Below, piece after piece: positions 22,561-32,647 of a stretch of DNA of 64,000 nt. The notes beneath the pieces are model-generated. The model was not told the DNA's origin, searched no databases, and worked only from the letters and a program-made list of their open reading frames with translations. The translations under genes and the position numbers were made by a program. This DNA is from Tigriopus japonicus (Eukaryota; Arthropoda; Copepoda; Harpacticoida; Harpacticidae), in assembly GCA_010645155.1 (NCBI GenBank), contig JAAGOF010000055.1, forward strand, positions 1,525,053 to 1,589,052, read 5' to 3'. How positions within the stretch are numbered: position 1 is the stretch's first letter; each line of letters begins with the position of its first letter.

Positions 22561-23578
22561 TGGCGATAGAAATCACAATGTTGTTAGGTGGCAAATTTGA
22601 GGCCCTTCTTGCATGTTTTTTAGTAATTTCCAAAACATTTTTCATATCTTGCATATCATTTAGCATATTTTAGCGAAATATCTGTTCGAGGGCCCAATTC
22701 TGCACTGTCTTTTTTTCGACATTAAAGTCTTTTAAATTGTGTTGGACAAATTTCCAAACGGAAACACCATTTATAAAACGAAATTTTAAACATTTTTTGC
22801 AACAATGTGTTGCAGCTTTGAGCTTTCTTTTAACGAATTAGCTTCGAACATAGCCAAATTTGATGTCGCAAACTAATAACTAAGAAGAATGTTTTCATCT
22901 AATGACCCAGTTTTATCATTCAAAACCCATTTGGATAGATATCTATCCAACATTCCCGACCAACCCTACGTACAGGGACTATCTAGATCTGCCAATTCAA
23001 ATTCATTGATAGATCAGATATTTTATCACTCTTGACTTTAATACATCAGTAAACTCTTTTAAGACATAACATGACCCTTTTTTTACATCGAATGACATTC
23101 TTTGTATTGGTTATAAATCCGAAACCTCTTTAGCTACAAAAAAAAACGCTAGCTTTGGTTTCATAGTTGAACTTCTGGAGAGGAAAATTCGCAGTTGCCT
23201 AAATAAATAATTGTACTGAGGTGAAAATACTTCTTAACTTTTCAAGACTTCTCAATGTTAGGCTTGGACAAATTACATGGAGTGGAGGTGAGGTTTATTT
23301 AAACTTCAGTAATTCATGTTAGGTGTTCTGTTTCGATACGAACACCCAGTTTTTGTTAAACTACACTTTATCAAATCTAAAACGGATTCAGATGTGGCTC
23401 CCAATGAACAAACAACCTTGAAAACAACGTCTTGATCAGACAAGTACACTATTTCGCAAATAATGCTATCAATGTGATGTTTGCAAGCCTCTGGTTTATC
23501 AGACGAACTTATTGTTAGTCTATTATTAATTGACAAGAGATTCAGACAACGAGCATTCATAGTTCGCAAAACTTGAAA

Positions 23579-24805
23579 ATGTCGCATTTTTCGAAAGTTG
23601 AAGCTGCTCCTCCAATTGAGGTTTACAAGCTCTCTCGAGATTGTCAAGCGGATACCAACCCCAACAAGATCAACTTAGGGGTGGGTGCTTACCGCACCCC
23701 CGAAGGGAAACCTTGGATTTTGCCCGTGGTCAAGAAGGCTGAGGCTCAATTGGCCAAAGATATTGAAGCTGAAACCATTAACCATGAATACTTGCCAGTT
23801 TTGGGTTTGGATTCATTCACATCGGCAGCAACATCCATGCTGTTGGGAAAAGATTCTCCCGCGTTGAAAGAAGAACGGGCTTTTGGTATTCAAGCCTTAA
23901 GTGGAACAGGAGCCTTGAGAAATGGAGCCGAATTTCTCGTTCAGCAGTTAAAAAAGACCATCTTCTACTTTTCCAATCCAACATGGGGCAATCATGGGTT
24001 AGTTTTTAAGAATGCCGGATTCACGGACGCTCGAACCTACCGTTATTGGAACAAAGATACTTGTGGGTTTGATTTTGAAGGTTTGATCGAGGATCTTAAG
24101 AAAGCTCCTGAAGGAGCAGTCATCATCCTTCATGCTTGTGCCCACAATCCCACGGGAATTGATCCTAGCCAGGAGCAATGGGGCAAAATTGCTGATGTCA
24201 TGGAGCAAAAGAAGCTGTTCCCCTTCTTCGATTGTGCCTACCAAGGTTTTGCCTCCGGTGATCTCGACCAAGATGCTTGGGCCGTGAGATTCTTCGTGGA
24301 ACGCGGCTTTGAACTGTTTTGCGCGCAATCGTTTTCCAAGAACTTTGGTTTGTACAACGAGCGTGCCGGCAATTTGACCGTGGTGGTGAAGGACAAGGCC
24401 CTCATCGAGAACATGAAGTCCCAGATTACCTTGATCATCCGAGCCATGTACTCTAATCCTCCTGCTCATGGTAGTCGAATCGTTGACATGGTCCTAAAGA
24501 ACGAAGAATTGTATTCTGAGTGGCGTGATGCAATTAAGATCATGTCATCGAGGATCATTGAAATGAGGAGTGGACTTCGAGAACGGCTGGAGAAGCTTAA
24601 GACACCAGGGAAATGGAATCACATCACGGAACAAATTGGCATGTTTTCCTTTACGGGTCTCACACCTGAGATGTGCCAATTCTTGCTGAATGAAAAACAC
24701 GTGTACTTGCTAAAGAATGGCCGAATCAGCATGTGCGGAGTGACTCCATCCAATTTGGACTACTTGGCCGCATCCATTAATGAGGCTGTCAACAAATTTA
24801 AATGA
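23579..24805 (+). CDS. GOT1: Aspartate aminotransferase, cytoplasmic (copy A), intronless
   Basis: Single-exon 408-aa PLP enzyme interconverting aspartate plus 2-oxoglutarate with oxaloacetate plus glutamate; it is part of the malate-aspartate shuttle. The ATG at 23579 gives MSHFSKVEAAPPIEV, aligned with the start of copy B. The whole class I aminotransferase fold is present without interruption. Visible active-site residues are W136 (TWGNHG), N190 (HACAHNPTG), D218 and Y221 (FFDCAYQGF), the PLP-binding lysine K254 (SFSKNFGLYNERAGN), R262, and substrate-binding R382 (NGRISMCG). There is no N-terminal extension, so it is the cytosolic type. By my count it differs from copy B at about 46 of 408 residues, while residues 176-245 are identical. 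Lack of introns contrasts with the intron-rich genes around it and suggests intron loss or an ancient retrocopy before the duplication. Confidence 0.95.
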   Translation: MSHFSKVEAAPPIEVYKLSRDCQADTNPNKINLGVGAYRTPEGKPWILPVVKKAEAQLAKDIEAETINHEYLPVLGLDSFTSAATSMLLGKDSPALKEERAFGIQALSGTGALRNGAEFLVQQLKKTIFYFSNPTWGNHGLVFKNAGFTDARTYRYWNKDTCGFDFEGLIEDLKKAPEGAVIILHACAHNPTGIDPSQEQWGKIADVMEQKKLFPFFDCAYQGFASGDLDQDAWAVRFFVERGFELFCAQSFSKNFGLYNERAGNLTVVVKDKALIENMKSQITLIIRAMYSNPPAHGSRIVDMVLKNEELYSEWRDAIKIMSSRIIEMRSGLRERLEKLKTPGKWNHITEQIGMFSFTGLTPEMCQFLLNEKHVYLLKNGRISMCGVTPSNLDYLAASINEAVNKFK

Positions 24806-24880
24806 AAAGCATCTAATAAGTGACGTTTAATTTTAGGGCAAATACTTGGTATGAGAAAAGCATCACTAATTGGGCGTTTG

Positions 24881-24886
24881 AATAAA
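24881..24886 (+). terminator. Polyadenylation signal AATAAA for aminotransferase copy A
   Basis: AATAAA lies 76 bases after the stop codon of copy A on the same strand. Confidence 0.6.
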
Positions 24887-27715
24887 CATCTGAATTGTAT
24901 TCATCAAAATTTTATTTACCAAAAAGCATTGTTTTAAAGATCTAGTCATCACATTTTAGAGCTTTCAAAGAAAGTGTTAAATTGAAATCGTTGAAAAATG
25001 TGGTGATAATTGTTTATTGTTTATGCTTATTGCATAATTATGCTTATTGTTTATTTTGTTGTTGATTACCTATAGGTTTTTTTAAGTTTCATTGGCTAAT
25101 TTGAATTCCATATTAATTTCCATACCCAGAGCATTGTTTCGCTCTTTGGGGTCAAAATGGGCGAATTAAGTTTAAATAACTCTGCAGCTAATCAACGCAT
25201 TTCCAATTTATTCAAGTGCGTTGACTATTTTTTCAAAATTGTTCATCTAAGGATGCGGGTGTTACTTTGTGTTCAAAATATACGATATGCCATACTAAAT
25301 TAACCCTTAAATTGTTTTGACTTCGCTTGGAGGCCACCTATTTTAGGATCCAATTTGGTGGGTTACTTTGATGACTTATTTGGGAGGGATTTTTTCAAAG
25401 ATTCTTGAGAATTTAGAAAAAAAATCGTTTGACATTTTTTAAACGGCTAACTGAAGACGAATGTTGTCAACTAAACCTGCTCCATCCATCGTCAAAACCA
25501 GTTCTATCCTGTTCTTCAACCAACTTGAGTTTGAAGTAAACCAAGTTCACGATCTGACTTTATGGCTCTACTTCTAAGATACTTATCTTGTTTTCCGCCT
25601 CAAGTCTCAGCTTAAAACATGGACGCATCCTGTGACTCCATTGTGTCTCTCTGAATATCAAGTGATCGTCGAAGTGTCCTTTTGTGATGTGAAGTGATTT
25701 CAACGATCTGATGTGATTTGCAACCACGAGCTAAACTACAGATAAACTGAAGCAAATATACTAACAATAATTAAAACATAACAAGCTTAATCTATAATTT
25801 TGTGAACGAACACTCCAAATTGGAAATCAAAGACTAGAAACATTTAGTCCTTACAGTATTCAAACATTTGAAAATATTTGAATGCTTGCTAAAATTTACA
25901 ATTTGAGATTATGGGTAAACAAGTTGTTGTTTTTGTTGTTGTTGATTATCCATATTTCCATGTTTATAAGAAAAAAGGTGTCTTAACAATGTTAACTACT
26001 GCCAATCAAATATAGATTCCAATGAAAATTGTGTTACTGAAAGGTAAAGGAGTATTTTCATGGCTGAAAGTGCCTGCTTGAACGGCTGTATCAGAACAAA
26101 TGGTACTCCATAAAAGCAATTTGTTGAGTAGATATTTATTTATCGTGTACCAAGAACAATCAAAATCACTTCCTCTTTTTCCATCTTTCATGGAAAATGT
26201 CGATTAGATTTAGTGATTGAAAGAGAAGGAAGATCCTGTATTTCACTTTTGTAAATCATGCAGCTTACAGAACCTTATTTAATGTAGCCCTCCACTTTAC
26301 TGCATCTCTGAGAAGCACAAATACCCGACGTAACTTTTGGCGCTTTTCACTTTCAAGTGTTGAAATAACCGAAGAAACTTTTTCAAAGGAGGTGTAAAAA
26401 AGTTACCGAAGATGATTTCATCGATTGTATGGTCTAATTGATGTAGCTGAATGAGGTATGAACAAAAACTTGGCTACAACTGGTAAAGTCACAATCAAAA
26501 GTTTCTGCCTTCAGAAGGTGGAACTGAAACCGAAAGCGGCTGAATTTTGGGGTAAGAAATTACTAAAAAATCGTTAATATTATTCCTTTAGACTCAAAAG
26601 AGCATATTTCAGACCTCTACTTTTTCTTGCAATTCAACTTTCCATTTTTATTACGTTTTATGTGTTCGGTCTCGGTAAATTTCGTTGGAAGACTTGTTTG
26701 GTCCATTTCTGCTTAAAGCAGATTGAACAATGAAAAATCGGTATTTTTAACAAGCCATTACTGATCACTAATTCTTTTTAATGTATCGTCTTTTAACGTT
26801 TCGTTTTAACATATGTTATTATTAGCTGCAACTTTTTAATAATCCTACTTATCAATAGGGCTGCACAAATAATGCAAATAAAACGCCAAAAAATGCATTA
26901 AAAAATGGTTTTAAATTAAATTGCTGTTATTGTAGTAAACCTTAGCGGTTTGTATCAGAAAGATCCGCACCTGGAACAGATTTGTTCTTACACTGTCATT
27001 TTTAGCATAAAAACTATTGGCAAAACTTAAAATACAAATGTCAAAGAGAAATCTTAAACCTTTAAAGCAAGAAGTTTTTCAAAACGGTGCTGAAAAAATC
27101 CTGCTCTTCCTTACTTACAATAAATCTTTCATTCAATCAAGGAATTGCACTTGAGTGAAAAGATGTGATTGATCATGAAAACTTCATTGATTTGGTGAAA
27201 AATGTCAAAGGCAAGAACATATTTATGTTTTTTTTAAGAATTTGGGGACAACATAGTATTTCGACAACAAGGCCAAAAAATGCAAATTAAAGAGAAAAAT
27301 TCCGATAAAAAACGCCAAAAATGCTAAAAATGCATGTCAATCAAAATAATGAAAAGGTGCAAAATAATCGGAAAAGTGAAAGAAATTGTATTTTCATGAA
27401 ATGTGCAGCCCTCATTATCAATAAAAGGGCTCCTGGTCCCGGGTGATTCATAAGATACAGTAAGTAGGAAGTATAGATAGTATAGTTAGGTTGTAGTTGA
27501 TTTGGCTAGTAACACTTTTTGATTATCAGTTATCACTTATCAGGAAGGGTTTAAGTTAAGCAATTTGAGCGTGTGTTTTAGCAAATCAATACTTCCTTCC
27601 GCCACAATTGCTAAATTAAAGCAAGTTCTTTGTTTTAAATGGTCAGAAAAAATGCCTAGTTTGTGTCGAAGTGAGAGAGAGGGACATCGCCAATTCACAA
27701 TTAGAATTGCAGGAG

Positions 27716-28219
27716 GTTTGAGTGATCTCTTCAAAAATCTTATCACGGGCGGATGAAAGAAGAGAAAAGGCTTGATCCGCAACTGTATGTGGCTTGAAAG
27801 AATTTGGGCAGTGGAAGGGTTTTTGCATTTTACAGACCACCTTTATGATTTAGATGCTATGAAAATGTCAAATTGCAAGTTTGAACATCTTTGGTTGGGA
27901 ATTTGGAAAAATATGCACACTTTATTTGCTCCTTCTTGCATGAGGAAATTTTCAGCAAAAGACCACTGTTTTTGTTTAAGTACAAGTGTAAGTGATTGTT
28001 ACAAGCACTGATTTGTATCGTCAAACTCCAAAACCATCAAGGTACCAAACAAAATGCCGTATTTTGTACCTGTTTCTCTGCAAAAGCAAAGGTCTTTTTC
28101 AATGTTTGCTATTTTTTAAATAAATGAATTTTCATATTCTACGAATCTTTCATTGTCAAACAAGCCTTTTTTCTGCTTTCATCCGCCCGCGATAAGATTT
28201 TTGAAGAGATCACTCAAAC
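27716..28219. mobile_element. Transposon with 59-bp terminal inverted repeats, 504 bp
   Basis: The arm at 27716-27774 is matched inverted at 28161-28219 with only three mismatches in 59. The similarity stops sharply at both outer and inner borders. Each arm begins GTTTGAGTGATCTCTTCAAA at its outer end. The interior of about 386 bp lacks coding capacity, so this is a non-autonomous element. The high arm identity suggests fairly recent insertion. I could not recognise a target-site duplication in the flanks. Confidence 0.75.
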
Positions 28220-28717
28220 ATCCCCCGGCATCTGCCATAGGCTCAATCCAGTTTTCTTGAATTCATTACGTAATGTCAATCAAACTCTAAAGGAATAATT
28301 TGATTTACATTGGGTAAATCCTTAATTAACGGTTGTTAACAGATTCTCAGGTGATATAAGTGAAGCATATTCGATCTTTATGTCCTTAGTTAATGATAAA
28401 TAGGTTTTATCATTAGAGACGAAAACTATAAGTGAATAATAATCAACAAATAAAAAGAAAATAAAGAAATTTTCGAAAAAGCGGAATATGTGATGAAAGA
28501 TAAAGAAAAATTAGAAAAAAGGGCTCAAGACGAAAAATTTACAAGAATGTTTCTAATTGACTGAACCCATAAAATGACTTTTTATCATGCATTTATAAAG
28601 CTCGCTTTGACATAATTTGGTAGACTAATACAGAGTTTGCACATTTCTACACACTTCATAATATCGAATTCATGTATTTGAGTAAATCAGCAATAAACAA
28701 TTTCATGATTGATGTCT

Positions 28718-29554
28718 AGAGCCAGGATTTTTAGGTGAAGAAAAAAGCCAAAAAAAGTGGTAAATAGGTGAAGAAAATAACCAAAAAAAGTAAAAAAAAG
28801 TTCTTATTGTGCGCCTTTTACAATAGAAGCACTTACATTGGTGAACGTATTGGAATGTTGAAGTATACCGAGGTCACCCTGAGAATCCCGATTCACCTGA
28901 CACGCTTTTTATCCTTATTTGAGACTGTTTGAATTTCTATCGGAATATATAATGTTAAGTATTATTGCCGTTGATTACCTCAGTAGCCTCACACTGCATG
29001 GCGCAGTCGGCTACCATACCACGCCCACACCACATTCTTACCAAGTTGTGCCATTTGAACCATCATTTCAACACGGACAAGTTTACGAGCTTGTCATTTG
29101 AGGCGCCAAATTTGATTGACTCACAAAACCTCCAATGCGCTGTTTTTTTGCGCAGTGCCCAGAAGCCAATTCTTTAAAAAATGAAGAAGTTAGATAAATG
29201 CACTACCAACCTTTTTCTTTGGAAGGCCAATGGAAAAAAATAATTGTAAATTTTACTCCTCTTTATATTTTTCAAAGAACTGCCTCTAGCCTCTTGAAAT
29301 TAAATGTGAATTTAAATCAATGCCCTTCCTTAGTGATAGTATAAATATGACCATTTTTCACTAAGTTAGAAATCACTTTCTCTAAACCAGGTGGTAAATG
29401 TTGTAAATCTCGGCATTTATTAAACTTTTGTCCCAAAAAGTGTCAAAAAAATTATTAATGTTGCTAAAAAGGGCAAAAAAATTTTTTTCCCATCAAAAGC
29501 AGTAAAAAAGGTGAAAAATTATTTTCTAATTTTTCACCTAAAAATCTTGGCTCT
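28718..29554. mobile_element. Non-autonomous DNA transposon with terminal inverted repeats and 10-bp target-site duplication
   Basis: The left end reads AGAGCCAGGATTTTTAGGTG from 28718. The right end, read inward from 29554, is AGAGCCAAGATTTTTAGGTG, with match continuing to about 22-25 bp. Immediately outside both ends stands ATTGATGTCT, at 28708-28717 and 29555-29564, a perfect 10-bp direct repeat. A target duplication of 9-10 bp points to a Mutator-like (MULE) origin. The 837-bp body is AT-rich and encodes no transposase. An A-box-like TGGCGCAGTCGG at about 28999 has no B-box partner. Confidence 0.85.
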
Positions 29555-30265
29555 ATTGATGTCTCTCAAGGCAAAGTATAAGTTGATAATTTCCCACCCA
29601 CAAAATTATTTTTATTCAATTCCATGGGAGGTTAATTTTTCACCATATGAATATTCCAAAATACTGCAAAAGCAAATAATGGTTAACCTAGTGTCAAAAG
29701 TAGTGGCAAAATGTATAAATTCACTGGATGAGTCTTTCACTTTAAGATATTCCATCCCTTGAGAGAAAAACAACTTCAAAGACTCCGAAAATTCCTGTCC
29801 CTATAATCACCATAAACGTCAATCATGGATTCGATTCTCGCGAATTTCTGCCATCAATCCTATTTTGCGCCTGTTGGCCGGCCAAACCCGCGCAAAAAAG
29901 GATGTCCTCGTAGAGGTCACAGTCGAAGCAAGAAGATCTTAGAAGATGTGCTATGCATGGATCGCGTGAACGAACGAACGAACGAACCCGAGACCCTGTT
30001 CACAAGCGCTTCTCACATGATCAGTATGTGCCCGTTTCCTGCTTCCTGCCTTCATAGTTCGTTCATACACATGCCCGTACACAGTACATACGGTACACAC
30101 TACATACATACATAACATTATCAGCTGACAGCCATTTTGGAAAGCGACAAGATAGCATCTCCTCTTTGGTCCCTTTTTATAGAAGGTATTTCATGGATGT
30201 CGCACAGATTGACATCTTTAAAAACATTTTTTTTCTTCTTAAGGTTAACCTGATCATTCGTCATC

Positions 30266-31492
30266 ATGTCTCAATTTGCCGTGGTCGAAGCCGCTCCTCC
30301 CATTGAGGTGTTCCAACTGTCTCGAGATTGTCAAGCCGATTCGCACCCCAATAAGATCAATCTAGGGGTGGGAGCTTATCGAACCCCCGAGGGTAAACCT
30401 TGGATCTTGCCCGTGGTCAAGAAGGCTGAGGCTCAATTGGCCAAAGACATCGAAGCCGAGACCATTAACCATGAGTACTTGCCCGTTTTGGGTTTGGATT
30501 CCTTCGCTAATGCTGCCACGGCCATGGTTTTGGGCAAAGATTCGCCTGCTTTAAAGGAAGAACGGGCTTTCGGGGTCCAATCTTTGAGTGGAACCGGGGC
30601 TTTGAGAAATGGAGCCGAATTTCTGTTCAGACAACTTAAAAGAACCGTGTTCTATTTCTCGGACCCGACTTGGGGCAATCACGGGCTTATTTTTAAAAAT
30701 GCCGGATTCACGGATGCGCGGAAGTATCGTTATTGGGACAAGGAAACTTGCGGGTTCAATTTTGATGGGATGATGGAGGATCTTCAGAATGCTCCCGAAG
30801 GTGCGGTTATCATCCTTCATGCTTGTGCCCACAATCCCACGGGAATTGATCCTAGCCAAGAGCAGTGGGGCAAAATTGCTGATGTCATGGAGCAAAAGAA
30901 GTTGTTCCCCTTCTTCGATTGTGCCTACCAAGGTTTTGCCTCCGGTGATCTCGACCAAGATGCTTGGGCCGTGAGATTCTTCGTGGAACGAGGATTCGAG
31001 ATGTTTTGCTCGCAATCGTTTTCCAAGAACTTTGGCTTGTACAACGAGCGTGCCGGCAATTTGACCGTGGTGGTGAAGGACAAGGCCCACATTGAGAACA
31101 TGAAGTCCCAGATTACCTTGATTGTCCGAGCCATGTATTCCAACCCTCCTGCTCATGGAGGTCGTATCGTTGACTTGGTACTCAAGGATGACCAATTGTT
31201 CAAGGAGTGGTGCGAATGCATCAAGGTCATGTCATCGAGGATCATTGAAATGAGGAGTGGACTTCGAGAGCGTCTGGAGAAGTTAAACACCCCAGGGAAA
31301 TGGAATCACATCACGGAACAAATTGGCATGTTTTCCTTCACGGGTCTCACCCCTGAGATGTGCCAATTCCTGCTGAAAGAAAAGCACGTGTACTTGCTAA
31401 AGAATGGCCGAATTAGCATGTGCGGAGTGACTCCATCCAATTTGGACTACTTGGCCGAGTCAATCAACGAGGCTGTCAATAAGTTCAAGTAG
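30266..31492 (+). CDS. GOT1: Aspartate aminotransferase, cytoplasmic (copy B), intronless
   Basis: Second single-exon 408-aa gene, in the same orientation as copy A and 5.5 kb downstream. It starts MSQFAVVEAAPPIEV at the ATG 30266. All active-site residues named for copy A are kept, including the PLP lysine in SFSKNFGLYNERAGN and the arginine in NGRISMCG, so both copies should be active. At DNA level, long central stretches (about 30810-30985 against 24123-24298) are almost identical, whereas 5' and some 3' parts differ at many third positions. The changes cluster in residues 121-175 and 299-321. Tandem duplication followed by partial gene conversion explains this best. Different tissue or stage expression is possible but not visible. 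The gene runs tail-to-tail into NDUFAF3. Confidence 0.95.
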   Translation: MSQFAVVEAAPPIEVFQLSRDCQADSHPNKINLGVGAYRTPEGKPWILPVVKKAEAQLAKDIEAETINHEYLPVLGLDSFANAATAMVLGKDSPALKEERAFGVQSLSGTGALRNGAEFLFRQLKRTVFYFSDPTWGNHGLIFKNAGFTDARKYRYWDKETCGFNFDGMMEDLQNAPEGAVIILHACAHNPTGIDPSQEQWGKIADVMEQKKLFPFFDCAYQGFASGDLDQDAWAVRFFVERGFEMFCSQSFSKNFGLYNERAGNLTVVVKDKAHIENMKSQITLIVRAMYSNPPAHGGRIVDLVLKDDQLFKEWCECIKVMSSRIIEMRSGLRERLEKLNTPGKWNHITEQIGMFSFTGLTPEMCQFLLKEKHVYLLKNGRISMCGVTPSNLDYLAESINEAVNKFK

Positions 31493-31611
31493 ATAAGATG
31501 AGAAAACTGCATGAATAGCATCGATATGAAAAAGAAATAATGGCTTTAATCGTCGAGGAATGATAATTACAAGAGATATTGAACAATCATGAGTTGTGCG
31601 TTTAAGATTCA

Positions 31612-31617
31612 TTTATT
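31612..31617 (-). terminator. Polyadenylation signal AATAAA (minus strand) for NDUFAF3
   Basis: TTTATT on the plus strand, 27 bases past the NDUFAF3 stop codon on the minus strand. It implies a very short 3' UTR in the 152-bp gap between two convergent genes. Confidence 0.6.
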
Positions 31618-31644
31618 CAAATGGTCATGCCTATCCTAACAACA

Positions 31645-32256
31645 TTAGAGAATAGAACGATTTTCCGGGCCCATGGCGTAAGGGTCCCCTTTGGTCGCCT
31701 TATTTCTTAGGAAAGCATCATCCCTAGTGACACCATGTCTGAGTGCTTGAGGAGGGATCAGTGCTCCTGCCACAAGTCTTTCTTCCGAGCACATGTAATT
31801 ATAAGTGGCAATAGCATTTTCCGTGGTCATGAACTCCACATTCAGTTTCATCTTCTTGCACGCAATGTGTATCGGGGCCACGGGCGGAGAATCGCCTTCA
31901 TTCCCAAAACCCACCAAAATGAGTTCAGGGCGAGGCTGGAGGAGATTGAAAATGGTCAGGGATTCCGGTTTCAAGTCAGAATAATCCCTCAGGGCCCAAC
32001 TGAACACGCAAGTGGGAAAGATCACCAAAGGTCCGAAGACTTTCATGTTGTTGTTGAGTCGGAATCCGTTCACACTGAACGAGTCCACCATTAAGCGTGT
32101 GGTCTCTTGGTTGAGGATGCTCACAGTGGTTTTGCCTGGACCATCATAGGCTGCACTTTCACTAGTGGTGTGTTGACTTCCGTGTCGTTTGGCGATTGCG
32201 GTAATAAGAGGCCTTTGGCAAGGTTGACTTGCTCGTCTCAAAGCCAAGGATATCAT
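31645..32256 (-). CDS. NDUFAF3: NADH dehydrogenase [ubiquinone] 1 alpha subcomplex assembly factor 3
   Basis: Single coding exon of 203 aa encoding the mitochondrial complex I assembly factor of the DUF498/Mth938 family. The N-terminus (MISLALRRASQPCQRPLI) is basic and lacks acidic residues, as expected of a mitochondrial presequence. The family core follows: a VDSFSVNGFRLNN strand, FPTCVFSW, ILVGFG, then an ENAIATYNYM segment matching NACATFNFL of the human protein, and the hallmark AGALIPP. The ATG at 32256 is preceded directly by a minus-strand TTTCCCAG acceptor, so a 5' UTR intron probably ends there. An open frame extends 19 codons further upstream through that intron and is ignored. The gene follows HDAC6 head-to-tail with a gap of well under 100 bp between the HDAC6 poly(A) signal and this start. 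Confidence 0.9.
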   Translation of the reverse strand: MISLALRRASQPCQRPLITAIAKRHGSQHTTSESAAYDGPGKTTVSILNQETTRLMVDSFSVNGFRLNNNMKVFGPLVIFPTCVFSWALRDYSDLKPESLTIFNLLQPRPELILVGFGNEGDSPPVAPIHIACKKMKLNVEFMTTENAIATYNYMCSEERLVAGALIPPQALRHGVTRDDAFLRNKATKGDPYAMGPENRSIL

Positions 32257-32325
32257 CTGGGAAAGGCAAGAAATGAAATAACAGTAAGAATGCGAACAAA
32301 AATAGGACGTCACGTTGTTATGCAG

Positions 32326-32331
32326 TTTATT
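32326..32331 (-). terminator. Polyadenylation signal AATAAA (minus strand) for HDAC6
   Basis: TTTATT on the plus strand, about 317 bases past the HDAC6 stop codon on the minus strand and about 70 bases before the NDUFAF3 start codon. Confidence 0.5.
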
Positions 32332-32647
32332 TTTGTTCCAAAACGTTACAAAATAGCATTATTATTAGTGTTTGTTGTTCATAATCGTTGTTTAAAGTAG
32401 TCGAGTTACAAACGTTACGTGTGAGAAATGTGAGAAAACGACACGATTTACATGGGACATAACTTAGTTTTGAAATTTTTTGGCCGCTATGTTCGATTGA
32501 CGCAATTGCGTTGCCATTCAACAAAGTTTCATGCAATGGGTTTTACCGTTGTTGTCACTCTTAGTGTGTTTTGTGTCAAGAAAGAGAAGTAAGTGTCTGG
32601 AAAGTCGTATTAAGGTAGCTTTGTGTGAAGAGTGTGTTTTCTTTTCT

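Larger units (their letters stand above)
20222..23578. other. AT-rich intergenic DNA between MCCC1 and the first aminotransferase gene
   Basis: No gene was recognised. A 108-codon frame at 20727-21053 resembles nothing I know and is probably chance. The region holds an inverted-repeat element (21154-21691) and a low-complexity stretch rich in TTTGCCA and CAAAA words (about 22010-22560). The 5' UTR of the aminotransferase gene should lie just before 23579. Confidence 0.55.
24887..30265. other. AT-rich spacer between the two aminotransferase genes
   Basis: About 5.4 kb with no recognisable gene. It contains two inverted-repeat transposons (27716-28219 and 28718-29554), AT-rich words related to those near 22 kb (26880-27360), and a short (GAAC)n microsatellite at 29967-29987. 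A TTCTTCTTAAG acceptor-like motif ending at 30241, just before the ATG of copy B, hints at a 5' UTR intron. Confidence 0.55.

Noticed and set aside
28990..29010. TGGCGCAGTCGG, a good Pol III A box
   Set aside because: No B box follows at a suitable distance and it lies inside the Mutator-like element; not called as a tRNA or SINE.
32257..32313. N-terminal extension of NDUFAF3 upstream of MISLAL
   Set aside because: The extension is intron-like, ending in a polypyrimidine tract and CAG directly before the chosen ATG, and is not a targeting-type sequence.
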